Shown: positions 35,519 through 44,112, numbered from the stretch's first letter. The stretch is DNA of 64,000 nt from Pseudomonas nitroreducens (GCF_014204515.1 NZ_JACHLI010000021.1:1-64000), one strand, 5' to 3'. The notes: a model not told the origin generated them from the sequence alone. A program made the numbers and translations.

Positions 35519-36385
35519 TCATTGCGGAACGGGCAGCAGCCCCCGACGCAGCAGGCCGTGCACCGGGCCGAACAGGACGGAGAGCAGGTAGAACAGCCCG
35601 GCGAGCATGACGATCGCCGGGCCGCTGGGCAGCGACCAGGCATAGGACGCCGCCAGGCCCAGCCAGACCGCCAGCGCGCCGAGGCCGGCCGCCAGCGCCA
35701 GAAGGATCGGCAGGCGGCGACTCCAGAAGCGCGCGGCGGCGGCTGGCAGCATCATCAGGCCGACCATCATCAGCGCGCCGATGGCCTGGAAGCCGATCAC
35801 CAGGTTGAGCACCACCGTGCCCAGGAAGATGCCGTGGGCGAACGGGCCGAGCCGGCTGACGCTGCGCAGGAACAGCGGGTCGAGGCTGTCCAGCAGCAGG
35901 CTGCGATAGATCAGCGCGAGCACGCCCAGGCTCAGGGCAGCGACGCCGAGCATACCCAGCAGCGTGGTGCGGTCCACGGCCAGCGCCGAGCCGAACAGCA
36001 GCTCCAGCAGGTTCAGGCGCTTGCCGGCCAGCCCGAGCAGCAGCACCCCGCAGGCCAGCGAGATGGGGTAGACCGCGGCGAGGCTGGCGTCTTCCCGCAG
36101 TCCGGTATGACGCGTCACCCAGGCCGCCAGGCCGGCGACCGCAAGCCCGGCGCCGAGGCCGCCGAAGGTCAGCGCCGGCAGCGACAGCCCGGCCAGCCAG
36201 AAGCCGATGGCGGCGCCCGGAAGGATGCCGTGGGCAATGGCGTCACCGATCAGGCTCATCCGCCGCAGGATCAGGAACACGCCCAGGGGCGCGGCGCTCA
36301 GGGCCAGGGCGATGCCGCCCAGCAGAGCCCTGCGCATGAAGGCGAACTCGACGAAGGGCTGCCACAGGGCGTGCAGGGCCATCAT
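35519..36385 (-). CDS. Zinc ABC transporter permease (ZnuB-like)
   Basis: 288 aa, about eight or nine membrane helices, ABC-3 family. It begins WQPFVEFAFMRRALLGGIALALSAAPLGVFLILRRMSLIGDAIAHGILPG, which holds the family's SLIGDAIAHG motif. LVIGFQAIGALMMVGLMMLPAAAARFW follows near the C-terminus, as in ZnuB. It overlaps the ATPase stop by four bases, so translation is coupled. Confidence 0.88.
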   Translation of the reverse strand: MMALHALWQPFVEFAFMRRALLGGIALALSAAPLGVFLILRRMSLIGDAIAHGILPGAAIGFWLAGLSLPALTFGGLGAGLAVAGLAAWVTRHTGLREDASLAAVYPISLACGVLLLGLAGKRLNLLELLFGSALAVDRTTLLGMLGVAALSLGVLALIYRSLLLDSLDPLFLRSVSRLGPFAHGIFLGTVVLNLVIGFQAIGALMMVGLMMLPAAAARFWSRRLPILLALAAGLGALAVWLGLAASYAWSLPSGPAIVMLAGLFYLLSVLFGPVHGLLRRGLLPVPQ

Positions 36386-37047
36386 GCCTCCTGCAACCGT
36401 TGGCGCGGGACGATCAGTTCCGCGCTGGAGCCGTAGCGACAGCCCTCGGCGGCGATGCGCAGGCAGTCGGGCACGCGTTCGCGCACCGTCGCCAGGTCAT
36501 GGCAGACCAGTACCAGGGTGCGGCCCTCGCGGTGCCAGTGGCGAATCTGCTGCCAGAGCAGTTCCTGGCTGGGTTCGTCGAGGCAGGCATCGGGCTCGTC
36601 GAGCAGCAGCAGCGGCGCCTCCAGCAGGCTCAGGCGGGCCAGCAGCGCGCGTTGCAACTGGCCGCCGGAAAGGGCGGCCAGGGGCCGCTGCTCAAGGCCT
36701 TCGAGATGCCAGAGGGCGAGGACCTCGCGCAGCTTTTCCCGGCGCCTGGCGGTGTCCAGCGAGCTGTTCCAGAAGCCGGCGCCGACCAGCTCGCCGAGGC
36801 TGATGGGGAACTGTCGGTCGAGCGCCTGCTGCTGCACCAGATAACCGATTTGCCGCGGGCGGACGGCAACCTTGAGCTTGCCTGCCAGGGGCTTCTGCAG
36901 GCCGGCGAAGACTTTCAGCAGGCTGCTCTTGCCGCAGCCGTTCGCGCCGATCAACGCGGTCAGGCTGCCGCTGGCCAGCTGCAGCTCCAGCGGCGGTGTC
37001 AGCGGCAGCCGGAGAGGGCCCCACTGCAGGGATTGGCAATCGATCAT
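36382..37047 (-). CDS. Zinc ABC transporter ATPase (ZnuC-like)
   Basis: 221 aa from ATG 37047 (GGAAA upstream). Walker A GANGCGKSS, signature LSGGQLQRALLARL, Walker B LLLLDEPDACLD and the switch His in LVCHD are all present. First gene of the divergent unit facing the amidase; its start is 82 bases from the Zur box. It powers uptake of zinc with the two downstream partners. Confidence 0.9.
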   Translation of the reverse strand: MIDCQSLQWGPLRLPLTPPLELQLASGSLTALIGANGCGKSSLLKVFAGLQKPLAGKLKVAVRPRQIGYLVQQQALDRQFPISLGELVGAGFWNSSLDTARRREKLREVLALWHLEGLEQRPLAALSGGQLQRALLARLSLLEAPLLLLDEPDACLDEPSQELLWQQIRHWHREGRTLVLVCHDLATVRERVPDCLRIAAEGCRYGSSAELIVPRQRLQEA

Positions 37048-37128
37048 GTGGATTTCCAGCTTATTGGGAGGGGGCAGAGAGGCAGTTGAGTTCGGTTGCG
37101 CTGACGGTGCGATCACATTGAGATTTTG

Positions 37129-37149
37129 AGATGTTATAAAGTAACATAA
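37129..37149. promoter_or_regulatory. Zur box shared by the zinc importer and the amidase
   Basis: ATGTTATAAAGTAACAT (37131-37147) has 6-bp arms ATGTTA/TAACAT and matches the gammaproteobacterial Zur consensus (GTTATA-N-TATAAC core with flanking A/T). It lies 82 bases before the ATPase gene and 35 bases before the amidase gene, in their divergent promoter region. Zinc-bound Zur would repress both. Confidence 0.85.
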
Positions 37150-37181
37150 AATTTCCTGCCTTCCGTTGCAACCCTTCCCAG

Positions 37182-38369
37182 ATGAACAGACGTCGATTGC
37201 TTCAGAGCCTGCTCGCCAGCGCTGCCTGGCTTCCTTCCCTTGCGGCCTTTGCTGGCACCCGCGTGCTGGATGCACGGGTTTTCCAATCCGGAGGCGGCCT
37301 GCGCCTGGTGGTCGACCTGGATGGGCCGTTCCACTTCCGCACCTTCGCGCTGTCGGCGCCGGAGCGCCTGGTGGTCGATCTGGAAGGTGCGCATCCTGGC
37401 GCGGACCTCAGTCACCTGAAACTGCCCGGTGGCCTGCTCAAGGACCTGCGCAGCGGTAACCAGGGCACGGGGTTGCGCCTGGTGCTCGACGTCACCGAGC
37501 CGGTGGACGTCAATGCCTTCGCCCTGGCACCGGAAGGCGGCAAGGGCCACCGGCTGGTGCTCGACCTGCGAGCCAGAGCCACCAGGGCCGTGGCCGCCGG
37601 CGCCGCGCAGAAAGTCCTGAATGGAGGGCGCGACATCGTCGTGGTGGTCGACGCCGGCCACGGCGGCAAGGACCCCGGCGCCCTCGGCTCGAAGGGCGAG
37701 CGGGAGAAGGACGTCGCCCTGCTGATCGCGCAGAACCTGGCCCGGCGCATCGATTGCCAGCCGGGCTTCAAGGCACGCCTGGTGCGTAACGTCGATGTGT
37801 TCATCCCGCTGCGCCAGCGGGTGGAAGTGGCCCGGCGCTGCAATGCCGACATGTTCGTCTCGGTGCATGCGGACGCGGCGCCCAGGCGCTCGGCTTCCGG
37901 GGCCTCGGTGTATGCGCTGTCCGAGCACGGCGCCAGTTCGACCCTGGCGCGCTTCATGGCCCAGCGCGAGAACGGCGCGGACCTGATCGGCACCTCCAGC
38001 AATCTCCCGCTCAAGGGCAAGGACCCGGCGCTGGCCGGGGTGATCCTCGACATGTCGATCAACGCCACCATCGCTTCCAGCCTGGACCTTGGGCACAGCG
38101 TGCTGCGCAGCCTGGGCGGCATTACCCGCCTGCACCAGCAGCGTGTGGACCAGGCCGGATTCGCGGTACTCAAGTCGCCGGATATCCCGTCGATCCTCGT
38201 CGAGACCGGGTTCATCTCCAACGATGCCGACTGCCGCCGGCTGCACGACAGCCGGCACCAGCAGCAACTGGCCGAAGCCATCTTCAGCGGCCTGCAGGGC
38301 TACTTCGTGCAGCGGCCGCCCCAGGACAGCCTGCTGGCCAGCCTGGTGCGGGACGGTCGCTCAGGCTGA
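37182..38369 (+). CDS. amiA: N-acetylmuramoyl-L-alanine amidase, AmiA type (Zur-linked)
   Basis: 395 aa. The signal MNRRRLLQSLLASAAWLPSLAAFAG has twin-arginine character, as known for AmiA/AmiC. An N-terminal AMIN domain (residues ~27-135, LRLVVDLDGPFHFRTFAL...) is followed by an Amidase_3 domain: VVVDAGHGGKDPGALG, SVHADAA, and SILVETGFISN with the catalytic glutamate. It cleaves peptide stems from glycan during cell separation or recycling. It lacks a LysM domain. Its position at a Zur box parallels the Zur-controlled amiA in the dksA2 gene cluster of P. aeruginosa. Confidence 0.9.
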   Translation: MNRRRLLQSLLASAAWLPSLAAFAGTRVLDARVFQSGGGLRLVVDLDGPFHFRTFALSAPERLVVDLEGAHPGADLSHLKLPGGLLKDLRSGNQGTGLRLVLDVTEPVDVNAFALAPEGGKGHRLVLDLRARATRAVAAGAAQKVLNGGRDIVVVVDAGHGGKDPGALGSKGEREKDVALLIAQNLARRIDCQPGFKARLVRNVDVFIPLRQRVEVARRCNADMFVSVHADAAPRRSASGASVYALSEHGASSTLARFMAQRENGADLIGTSSNLPLKGKDPALAGVILDMSINATIASSLDLGHSVLRSLGGITRLHQQRVDQAGFAVLKSPDIPSILVETGFISNDADCRRLHDSRHQQQLAEAIFSGLQGYFVQRPPQDSLLASLVRDGRSG

Positions 38370-38405
38370 AGGGGTATCAGCAGCGCCAGGTCAATGTCAG
38401 GGAGG

Positions 38406-38440
38406 CGCCGGTTGCCCCCTGGGAAAGGTGACAACCGGCG
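38406..38440. terminator. Hairpin between amidase and convergent monooxygenase
   Basis: CGCCGGTTG (38406-38414) pairs with CAACCGGCG (38432-38440) around a 17-base loop. No T-run is present. Position between convergent genes suggests a terminator. Confidence 0.4.
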
Positions 38441-38467
38441 AGGTGCAGCGCTCACGGAAGTGGCGCG

Positions 38468-38782
38468 TCAAACGGCAGGAGCCTCGTCAGCGAATGCCGC
38501 TCCCTCCAGGTGATAGACCTGCGGCTCAGCCGCGAGATAGTCCTGCAGGCCGTTCATGAACAACTGGTGGTCTGCGCTCGCTTCGAAGCCTGGGGTGTGG
38601 TCCTCGAGCGATTGCCAGCGCACGATCAGGTTGAAGTGCTGCGGCGTTTCGATGCCCTGGGCCAGCAGGTGCCCGCAGTAGCCTTTCGCGCGGCACAGCA
38701 GCGGAGCGACCTCGGTGAAGGCCTGCCGGAAGCGTTCAATCTGCCCGTGGCGCACGGGCAGTAGAGCGATCTCGTAGATCAT
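38468..38782 (-). CDS. ABM-family (antibiotic biosynthesis monooxygenase) protein
   Basis: 104 aa, a single ferredoxin-like alpha/beta barrel domain. MIYEIALLPVRHGQIERFRQAFTEVAPLL and HFNLIVRWQSLEDHTPGFEASADHQLF are typical ABM strands and the H-x-x-F helix. Such proteins are small cofactor-free monooxygenases or haem/quinone-related partners. It sits 56 bases downstream of a quinone oxidoreductase gene on the same strand, so a role in the same detoxification unit is likely. Confidence 0.82.
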   Translation of the reverse strand: MIYEIALLPVRHGQIERFRQAFTEVAPLLCRAKGYCGHLLAQGIETPQHFNLIVRWQSLEDHTPGFEASADHQLFMNGLQDYLAAEPQVYHLEGAAFADEAPAV

Positions 38783-38838
38783 GGGATACCTCTGTAGTGG
38801 GTTGCTCGGGGAAGTGAGTCCTGCGGCGTGAGATCGGG

Positions 38839-39801
38839 TCAGGGCACTACGGCAATCGCGATCTTTCCCTGCAGGCCGTTGTTCGGGCTCTCCAGCCGGG
38901 CGTGGGCGCGGGCGATGTCGGCCAGCGGGTAGACGGCGCCCACGTGCGGTCGAAGTTGGCCGCGTTCTACCAGCGTGCTCAATTCATCCAGCTTGCCGCG
39001 GTTCTGCCGGGTGAAGACGAAGTGGTAGCTCGCATTCTTGCCCCAGGCCTGGATGAGGTTCTGCGGCTGGGCGATGTCGACGATGCTGACCACCCGGCCG
39101 AGCTGGGCGAGGACGTCGGGGCTGCGCGACAGGGTGTTGCCGCCGATGGTGTCGAACACCACGTCGACGCCGTGCCCCTGGGTTTCGCGCAGGATGACTT
39201 CGACGTAATCCTGCTTCTCGTAGTCGATGAGCACATCGGCGCCCAGGCCGCGGACGAACTCGAAATTCTCCTCGCGCACGGTGGTGAAGACCCGCGCGCC
39301 CATGGCTTTGGCCAACTGGATGGCGACGTGGCCCACGCCTCCTGCGCCGCCATGGATCAGGATGCTTTCGCCGACCTTCAGCGCTGCTCGCACGGTCAAC
39401 GCTTCCCACGCCGTGCCGCCCACCAGGCTCAGGCTGGCCGCCTCGAGATGGCTCAGCGAGGCCGGCTTCCTGCCGACTATGCCCTGCGCCGCCACGTGGT
39501 ACTCGGCGTAGCTTCCCGGACCGTCGAAGATCTGCGGGGTGTACCAGACTTCGTCGCCCGGAGCGAAGGCGGTCACCCCCGGCCCGACCTCTTCGACGAC
39601 CCCGGAGATGTCGTGGCCGGTGATCGCCGGCAGGGGCACCAGGTCGGCGTAGTCACCGCGGCGGACCTGGTAGTCCAGGGGGTTGATGGAGGTGGCGTGG
39701 ACCCGGACCAGGACCTGTCCCGCGCCCGGCACGGGCCTGGGGACCTCGCACAGTTCGAAGGAATCCGCAGCACCGAAGGACTTGAGCAGCATCGCTTGCA
39801 T
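38839..39801 (-). CDS. Zinc-independent quinone oxidoreductase (MDR family)
   Basis: 320 aa. It starts MQAMLLKSFGAADSFELCEVPRPVPGAGQVLVRVHATSINPLDYQVRRG; NPLDYQVR and ITGHDISGVVEEVG mark the QOR group, without the zinc-binding cysteines of alcohol dehydrogenases. The NADPH site is ILIHGGAGGVGHVAIQLAKAMGARV. It reduces quinones or activated alkenes. The ATG lies 27 bases from an ArsR-type operator, so it is expected to be induced when that regulator is inactivated. Confidence 0.87.
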   Translation of the reverse strand: MQAMLLKSFGAADSFELCEVPRPVPGAGQVLVRVHATSINPLDYQVRRGDYADLVPLPAITGHDISGVVEEVGPGVTAFAPGDEVWYTPQIFDGPGSYAEYHVAAQGIVGRKPASLSHLEAASLSLVGGTAWEALTVRAALKVGESILIHGGAGGVGHVAIQLAKAMGARVFTTVREENFEFVRGLGADVLIDYEKQDYVEVILRETQGHGVDVVFDTIGGNTLSRSPDVLAQLGRVVSIVDIAQPQNLIQAWGKNASYHFVFTRQNRGKLDELSTLVERGQLRPHVGAVYPLADIARAHARLESPNNGLQGKIAIAVVP

Positions 39802-39828
39802 GGCAAAACCTCATTTCTTGAAAAAGGG

Positions 39829-39848
39829 ATATCGCGAAAATTCGATAT
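39829..39848. promoter_or_regulatory. ArsR-type operator copy 1 (quinone oxidoreductase promoter)
   Basis: ATATCG-N8-CGATAT inverted repeat, 27 bases upstream of the oxidoreductase start. The same 20-base pattern occurs at 39911 and 40257, and copies 1 and 2 share the longer run AAAGGGATATCGCGAA. Confidence 0.8.
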
Positions 39849-39910
39849 ATTGCAGTGGTGTTTTACCCTGAGTTCCAGGCCATCTCGGCTCTCCAGTTCG
39901 GTTAAAAGGG

Positions 39911-39930
39911 ATATCGCGAATTTACGATAT
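39911..39930. promoter_or_regulatory. ArsR-type operator copy 2
   Basis: ATATCG-N8-CGATAT, 62 bases from copy 1 to copy 2 (start to start 82). It lies just downstream of the ArsR stop and upstream of the oxidoreductase, so two operators serve this promoter. Spacing might allow looping or cooperative binding (inference). Confidence 0.8.
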
Positions 39931-39944
39931 GTGAAGATAAAAAA

Positions 39945-40247
39945 TTACAGGTCGGTACCGATGGCGTCGGCAAGGGCCTTGATGGCTGCTTCGTTGCGCT
40001 TGTAGTAGGTCCACTGGCCGATGCGCCTGACCTCCACCAGCCCGGCGCGTTGCAGCGTCGCGAGGTAGTCGGAGACGGTCGACTGCGACAGCCCGACGCC
40101 TTCCTGGATGCTGCTGACGCAAACGCCCACGGTGAGCACGTCGCCCTCGTCCTGCGGAGGGAAACTGTTCAGCGGATCCTTCAAGCCCTTGAGGATGTCC
40201 AGGCGGGTCCGGTTCGAGAGCGCTTTGAAGACGTCGAGTAATTCCAT
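39945..40247 (-). CDS. ArsR-family repressor of the quinone oxidoreductase
   Basis: 100 aa, one winged HTH. It reads MELLDVFKALSNRTRLDILKGLKDP, then VGVCVSSIQEGVGLSQSTVSDYLATLQRAGLVEVRRIGQWTYYKRNEAAI. One cysteine (VGVCVSS) is present and there is no metal-binding CxCxxC, so sensing is probably of redox or electrophilic compounds rather than arsenite. The operator at 40257 begins 10 bases before its start codon, implying autoregulation. Confidence 0.85.
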   Translation of the reverse strand: MELLDVFKALSNRTRLDILKGLKDPLNSFPPQDEGDVLTVGVCVSSIQEGVGLSQSTVSDYLATLQRAGLVEVRRIGQWTYYKRNEAAIKALADAIGTDL

Positions 40248-40256
40248 GGGGCGATG

Positions 40257-40276
40257 ATATCGGTATTTACCGATAT
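40257..40276. promoter_or_regulatory. ArsR-type operator copy 3 (autoregulatory)
   Basis: ATATCG-GTATTTAC-CGATAT; the inner bases extend the palindrome to ATATCGGTA...TACCGATAT, the best copy of the three. It lies immediately upstream of the ArsR start at 40247. Confidence 0.8.
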
Positions 40277-40358
40277 GTCAATGCGCCGGGTTCACGCAGC
40301 ACTCGTTGGCGCCGCAGCATCCCTGACGCGAGAAGACAGGCCAGGCACCGAGCAGCCT

Positions 40359-41117
40359 TCAGCGCTTCACACAGACGAACAGCGCGTTGCCCGAACGGCC
40401 GGCCCAGGGGGTGATGCGCTCGTAATCGTGCTCGAACACCTGAACCTCGAAGGAAGGCTGCAGCAGTTGCTGGAGTTCGGCGAAGCTGGTGGCGACCATC
40501 GGGTGTTCGTCCTGCCAGCTCCGGGTCACGCCGTCGGTGCTCTTCTCGATGCTCAGGCGCAGTGCCTGGCGCTCGCCGCTGCCGGGGTAGTACCAGCCGG
40601 AGCCGAAGGTGAAGGCGCTGCCCTGGTGCTCGATGCTGTGGCGCACGAAGGAGGCGTTGTCGATCTGCAGCTTGTCCACCGTGTTGAAGCAGAACACGCC
40701 GCCTGTGGCCAGGGCGCGGTGCACGCTGGCCAGGCAGGCGCCCAGGCGCTCGAGGTCGGCGTTGTAGTGGATCGAGTAGAGGAAGCAGGTGATCAGGTCC
40801 TGCGGCTCGTCGACCTGGAAGTCCGCCATGTCCTGGCGGCTGAATCGCGCCTCGGGGCAGCGCTGGGCGGCGATGTCGAGCATCGGCTGGTTGATGTCCA
40901 GGCCGGCGCTGCGGTAGCCGGCGTCGAGGAAGTGGCGCACGTGCGGGCCGGTGCCGCAGGCCAGGTCGAGGTGGCGCTTTTCCTGCCGCCCGGCCGGTGG
41001 GTTGCCGAACAGCTGGTGCAGCCGGCGCACGCAGTGGCTCTGCGCCGGGTAGTCGATGTCGGCGCACATCAGGTCGTAGTAGCAGGACAGATCGGTGTAG
41101 AGCGCGTTCGAGGACAT
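40359..41117 (-). CDS. Class I SAM-dependent methyltransferase
   Basis: 252 aa from ATG 41117. Motif I is HLDLACGTGPHVRHFLDAGYRSAGLDINQPML (residues ~49-80), with DLITCFLYSIHY as motif II and FNTVDKLQIDNASF later. The fold is the ubiquinone/menaquinone-type small-molecule methyltransferase. Substrate unknown. Divergent from the PBP2 gene, with a ~300-base region between them in which no operator was recognised. Confidence 0.83.
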   Translation of the reverse strand: MSSNALYTDLSCYYDLMCADIDYPAQSHCVRRLHQLFGNPPAGRQEKRHLDLACGTGPHVRHFLDAGYRSAGLDINQPMLDIAAQRCPEARFSRQDMADFQVDEPQDLITCFLYSIHYNADLERLGACLASVHRALATGGVFCFNTVDKLQIDNASFVRHSIEHQGSAFTFGSGWYYPGSGERQALRLSIEKSTDGVTRSWQDEHPMVATSFAELQQLLQPSFEVQVFEHDYERITPWAGRSGNALFVCVKR

Positions 41118-41415
41118 GGGCGACCAGCAGGGCGACGGGTTTTTCGGCGCGGCATGGTACCTCAAGCGAGCCGCCTGCCGGCGAATTCGGATGCCCGGCC
41201 CGCGGGGCGATGCCGGCTGGAGAGGCCTGCCGGTCGGAATCCGACGTGTCAGTGCCGGCCTCGACTGCTACCATGCCGCGCCGGTATGCCATCTGACGGG
41301 CGCCGGCGCCTTCCGTCCCGAATCCGCTGTGACAAGGCCGCACCGATCGCCACCGCCCTGCGCGGGGGCGCCCGCCGACAGGCGCGGGAATCGCTGCGGT
41401 GCTTCTGGAATCCCG

Positions 41416-43317
41416 ATGCACGATCCGATCAAACTCAAGGACCATCAGCAGGAGTCGAAGCTGGTCAATCGACGACTGATGGCCTGCGGCGCGCTGGTCG
41501 CCCTGATGAGCGTGACCCTGGTGGCGAGGATGTACTTCCTCCAGGTGACCGACTACGCGACCAACGCCACCGTCTCCGAAAACAACCGCATCCACGTGCT
41601 GCCGATCGCGCCGGAACGCGGCTTGATCTTCGACCGCAATGGCAAGGTGCTCGCCGAGAACCTGCCCAGCTTCAACCTCACCCTGACCCGCGAGCGCGCG
41701 GGCAATTCGCAGGAGGTGCTCGACCAGGTCACGGGGATTCTTCACCTCTCCGCCGAGCAGCGCCTGCAGTGCGACAAGGCACTGAAGAAGAGCCGCCATC
41801 CGTTCGAGCCGGTGACCATCCTCCACGACCTGAGCGAGGAGCAGATCGCCCTCGTCGAGGTCAACCGCTACAAGCTGCCGGGCATCGATGTGGATGCCGA
41901 ATTCATCCGTCACTATCCCTACGGCGAGCACTTCGCCCATTCGGTGGGCTTCGTCGGGCGCATCAACGAGCGCGAGGCCGCGCGCCTGGACAGCACCGAG
42001 TACCGCGGCACCGAGTACGTCGGCAAGACCGGCGTCGAGCATTTCTACGAGGCGCAGCTGCACGGCCACGTGGGCTATGAAGAGGTCGAGACCAACGCCC
42101 AGGGCCGCGTGATGCGGGTGCTGAAGAAGGTGCCGCCGGTGGCCGGCGAGAACATCGTGCTGGGCCTGGACGTCGACCTGCAGCAGGCTGCCGAGAAGGC
42201 CCTGGGCGACCGCCGCGGCTCGGTGGTGGCGCTGGACCCGAACAGCGGCCAGGTGCTGGCGATGGTCAGCAACCCGAGCTTCGACCCCAACCTGTTCGTC
42301 AACGGCATCAGCTCGGCGCAGTACGCGCAGCTGCGCGACTCCATCGACCGGCCGCTGTTCAACCGCGCGCTGCGCGGGCTCTATTCGCCGGGCTCGACCA
42401 TCAAGCCGGTGGTGGCCATCGCCGGGCTGGACACCGGCACCATCACGCCGGCCACGCGGGTGTTCGATCCGGGCTACTTCCAGCTGCCCAACTACGACCA
42501 CAAGTACCGCAACTGGAACCACAGCGGCGACGGCTGGGTGGACCTCGACACGGCGATCAAGCGCTCCAACGACACCTACTTCTACGACGTCGCGCACAAG
42601 CTGGGCATCGACCGCATGCACGACTACCTGAGCCGCTTCGGCCTGGGCAGCAAGGTCTCCCTCGACATGGACGAGGAGGCCAGCGGGCTGATGCCCTCGC
42701 GCGAATGGAAACGGGCGACGCGGCGACAGGTCTGGTACCCCGGCGAGACGGTGATCCTCGGCATCGGCCAGGGCTACATGCAGGTCACGCCGCTGCAACT
42801 GGCTGAGGCCACTTCGCTGATCGCCAGCAAGGGCGTCTGGCACCGGCCGCGACTGGCCGAGTCGGTGGGCGGCGAGGATGTCGTCGACAGCGATCCGATG
42901 CCCGATATCCGCCTGCACGACCCCCATGCCTGGGATGCGGTGAACTACGGCATGCAGCTGGTGATGCACGATCCGGGCGGCGGCGCGCGGGCGGCGGGGC
43001 AGGGCGCGCAGTACCGCATCGCCGGCAAGAGCGGCACCGCGCAGATCGTCGCGATCCGCCAGGGCGAGCGCTACAACCGCCTCAAGACCCAGGAACGCCA
43101 CCGCGACAACGCCCTGTTCGTCGGCTTCGCCCCGGCGGCTGCGCCGTCCATCGTGGTCTCGGTGACCATCGAGAACGGCGAGGCCGGCGGCCGCGTCGCC
43201 GGCCCGGTGGTGCGCGAGATCATGGATGCCTGGCTGCTCGACGACGACGGCAAGCTCAAGCCGCAGTACGCCACGCCGGCTCCTGCTGCTGCGCCGGCTT
43301 CCGGCAAGCATGCCTGA
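41416..43317 (+). CDS. mrdA: Penicillin-binding protein 2, orphan copy
   Basis: 633 aa class B transpeptidase of cell elongation. An N-terminal membrane anchor (LMACGALVALMSVTLVARMYFLQV) is followed by the dimerisation domain and ENNRIHVLPIAPERGLIFDRNG. The catalytic SxxK is in YSPGSTIKPVVA, SxN in KRSNDTYFYDVA and the KTG-box as IAGKSGTAQ. Ends in a Pro/Ala tail (TPAPAAAPASGKHA). It crosslinks peptidoglycan with a SEDS partner. Unlike the usual mrdA it is not beside rodA, mltB or rlpA, so it is likely a second paralogue. Confidence 0.88.
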   Translation: MHDPIKLKDHQQESKLVNRRLMACGALVALMSVTLVARMYFLQVTDYATNATVSENNRIHVLPIAPERGLIFDRNGKVLAENLPSFNLTLTRERAGNSQEVLDQVTGILHLSAEQRLQCDKALKKSRHPFEPVTILHDLSEEQIALVEVNRYKLPGIDVDAEFIRHYPYGEHFAHSVGFVGRINEREAARLDSTEYRGTEYVGKTGVEHFYEAQLHGHVGYEEVETNAQGRVMRVLKKVPPVAGENIVLGLDVDLQQAAEKALGDRRGSVVALDPNSGQVLAMVSNPSFDPNLFVNGISSAQYAQLRDSIDRPLFNRALRGLYSPGSTIKPVVAIAGLDTGTITPATRVFDPGYFQLPNYDHKYRNWNHSGDGWVDLDTAIKRSNDTYFYDVAHKLGIDRMHDYLSRFGLGSKVSLDMDEEASGLMPSREWKRATRRQVWYPGETVILGIGQGYMQVTPLQLAEATSLIASKGVWHRPRLAESVGGEDVVDSDPMPDIRLHDPHAWDAVNYGMQLVMHDPGGGARAAGQGAQYRIAGKSGTAQIVAIRQGERYNRLKTQERHRDNALFVGFAPAAAPSIVVSVTIENGEAGGRVAGPVVREIMDAWLLDDDGKLKPQYATPAPAAAPASGKHA

Positions 43318-43335
43318 GGCCGCGGCGGGCGTGGC

Positions 43336-44112
43336 TCAGTCTTCGCCGCGCTGCGTGGCCAGCGCCGCCAGGTAGGCCCGTGGCGGCTGGCCGGTGTGTT
43401 CGCGGAAGCAGCGGTAGAACACCGACAGCGAGTTGAAGCCCACCGCGAAGGCCAGCTCGTCGATGCGCGCGGCGGGTTCTTCGCGCAGGCGTTCGAGCAG
43501 GTGGACGATGCGCGCCTGGTTCAGGTAGCGGTAGAAGCTCTGCCCGAGCACCTGGTTGAGCAGGTAGGAAATCTGGTTGCGGGTATAGCCGGTAGCACGG
43601 GCCAGGCGTTCCAGGTCCATCTCCGGATCGAGGTAGGGGCGCGCGCTGCCGAAGTACGACTCGATGTCCAGCAGCATCTTGCCCACCTGCGCCGAGCTCA
43701 GGCCCAGGCGCTGCTGGTCGCCGGGGCCTTCGCTGCGCTGTTCGCGCACCGGCGTGGCGTATTCGTGGACGCGCCAGATCAGCCCGTCGCGCACGGTGAT
43801 CGCCTCGCTGGCGCGGAACGAGGCCAGCCGGCTGCTACGCCGCAGGGTCAGGCGCGACTGGTACTGGATGAAGGCGGTGTCGCCGTCGGCGCGGATCTTG
43901 TCGATGTGCTCGATGCGGTGCTGCGGGCTGCGCGGCATGGCCGTGCGGATATAGGCCGGCAGCTCGGCGGCGGGGATTTCCAGGTCGTTGTAGAAGTCGC
44001 AGTACTGCACCTGCGGGTGGAACATGCCCAGCACGCCCTCGATATCGCGGTCCATCCAGTACTGGTGGTAGCGCGTCACCACTGCGCGGGTGCGTTCGGT
44101 TTCCTCGTCCAC
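43336..44112 (-). CDS. SnoaL-domain/AraC HTH fusion regulator
   Basis: 258 aa from GTG 44112, with GGAGG eight bases upstream; an in-frame ATG further upstream would add an unrelated Cys/Pro-rich leader. Residues ~1-125 form an NTF2/SnoaL-like cup (VVTRYHQYWMDRDIEGVLGMFHPQVQYCDFYNDLEIPAAELPAYI). Residues ~150-255 are an AraC DNA-binding domain ending FAVGFNSLSVFYRCFREHTGQPPRAYLA. The usual AraC sensor is a cupin, so the NTF2-like sensor is unusual. Ligand unknown. A doubled AATCCTCCGCC lies just upstream of the start. Confidence 0.85.
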   Translation of the reverse strand: MDEETERTRAVVTRYHQYWMDRDIEGVLGMFHPQVQYCDFYNDLEIPAAELPAYIRTAMPRSPQHRIEHIDKIRADGDTAFIQYQSRLTLRRSSRLASFRASEAITVRDGLIWRVHEYATPVREQRSEGPGDQQRLGLSSAQVGKMLLDIESYFGSARPYLDPEMDLERLARATGYTRNQISYLLNQVLGQSFYRYLNQARIVHLLERLREEPAARIDELAFAVGFNSLSVFYRCFREHTGQPPRAYLAALATQRGED

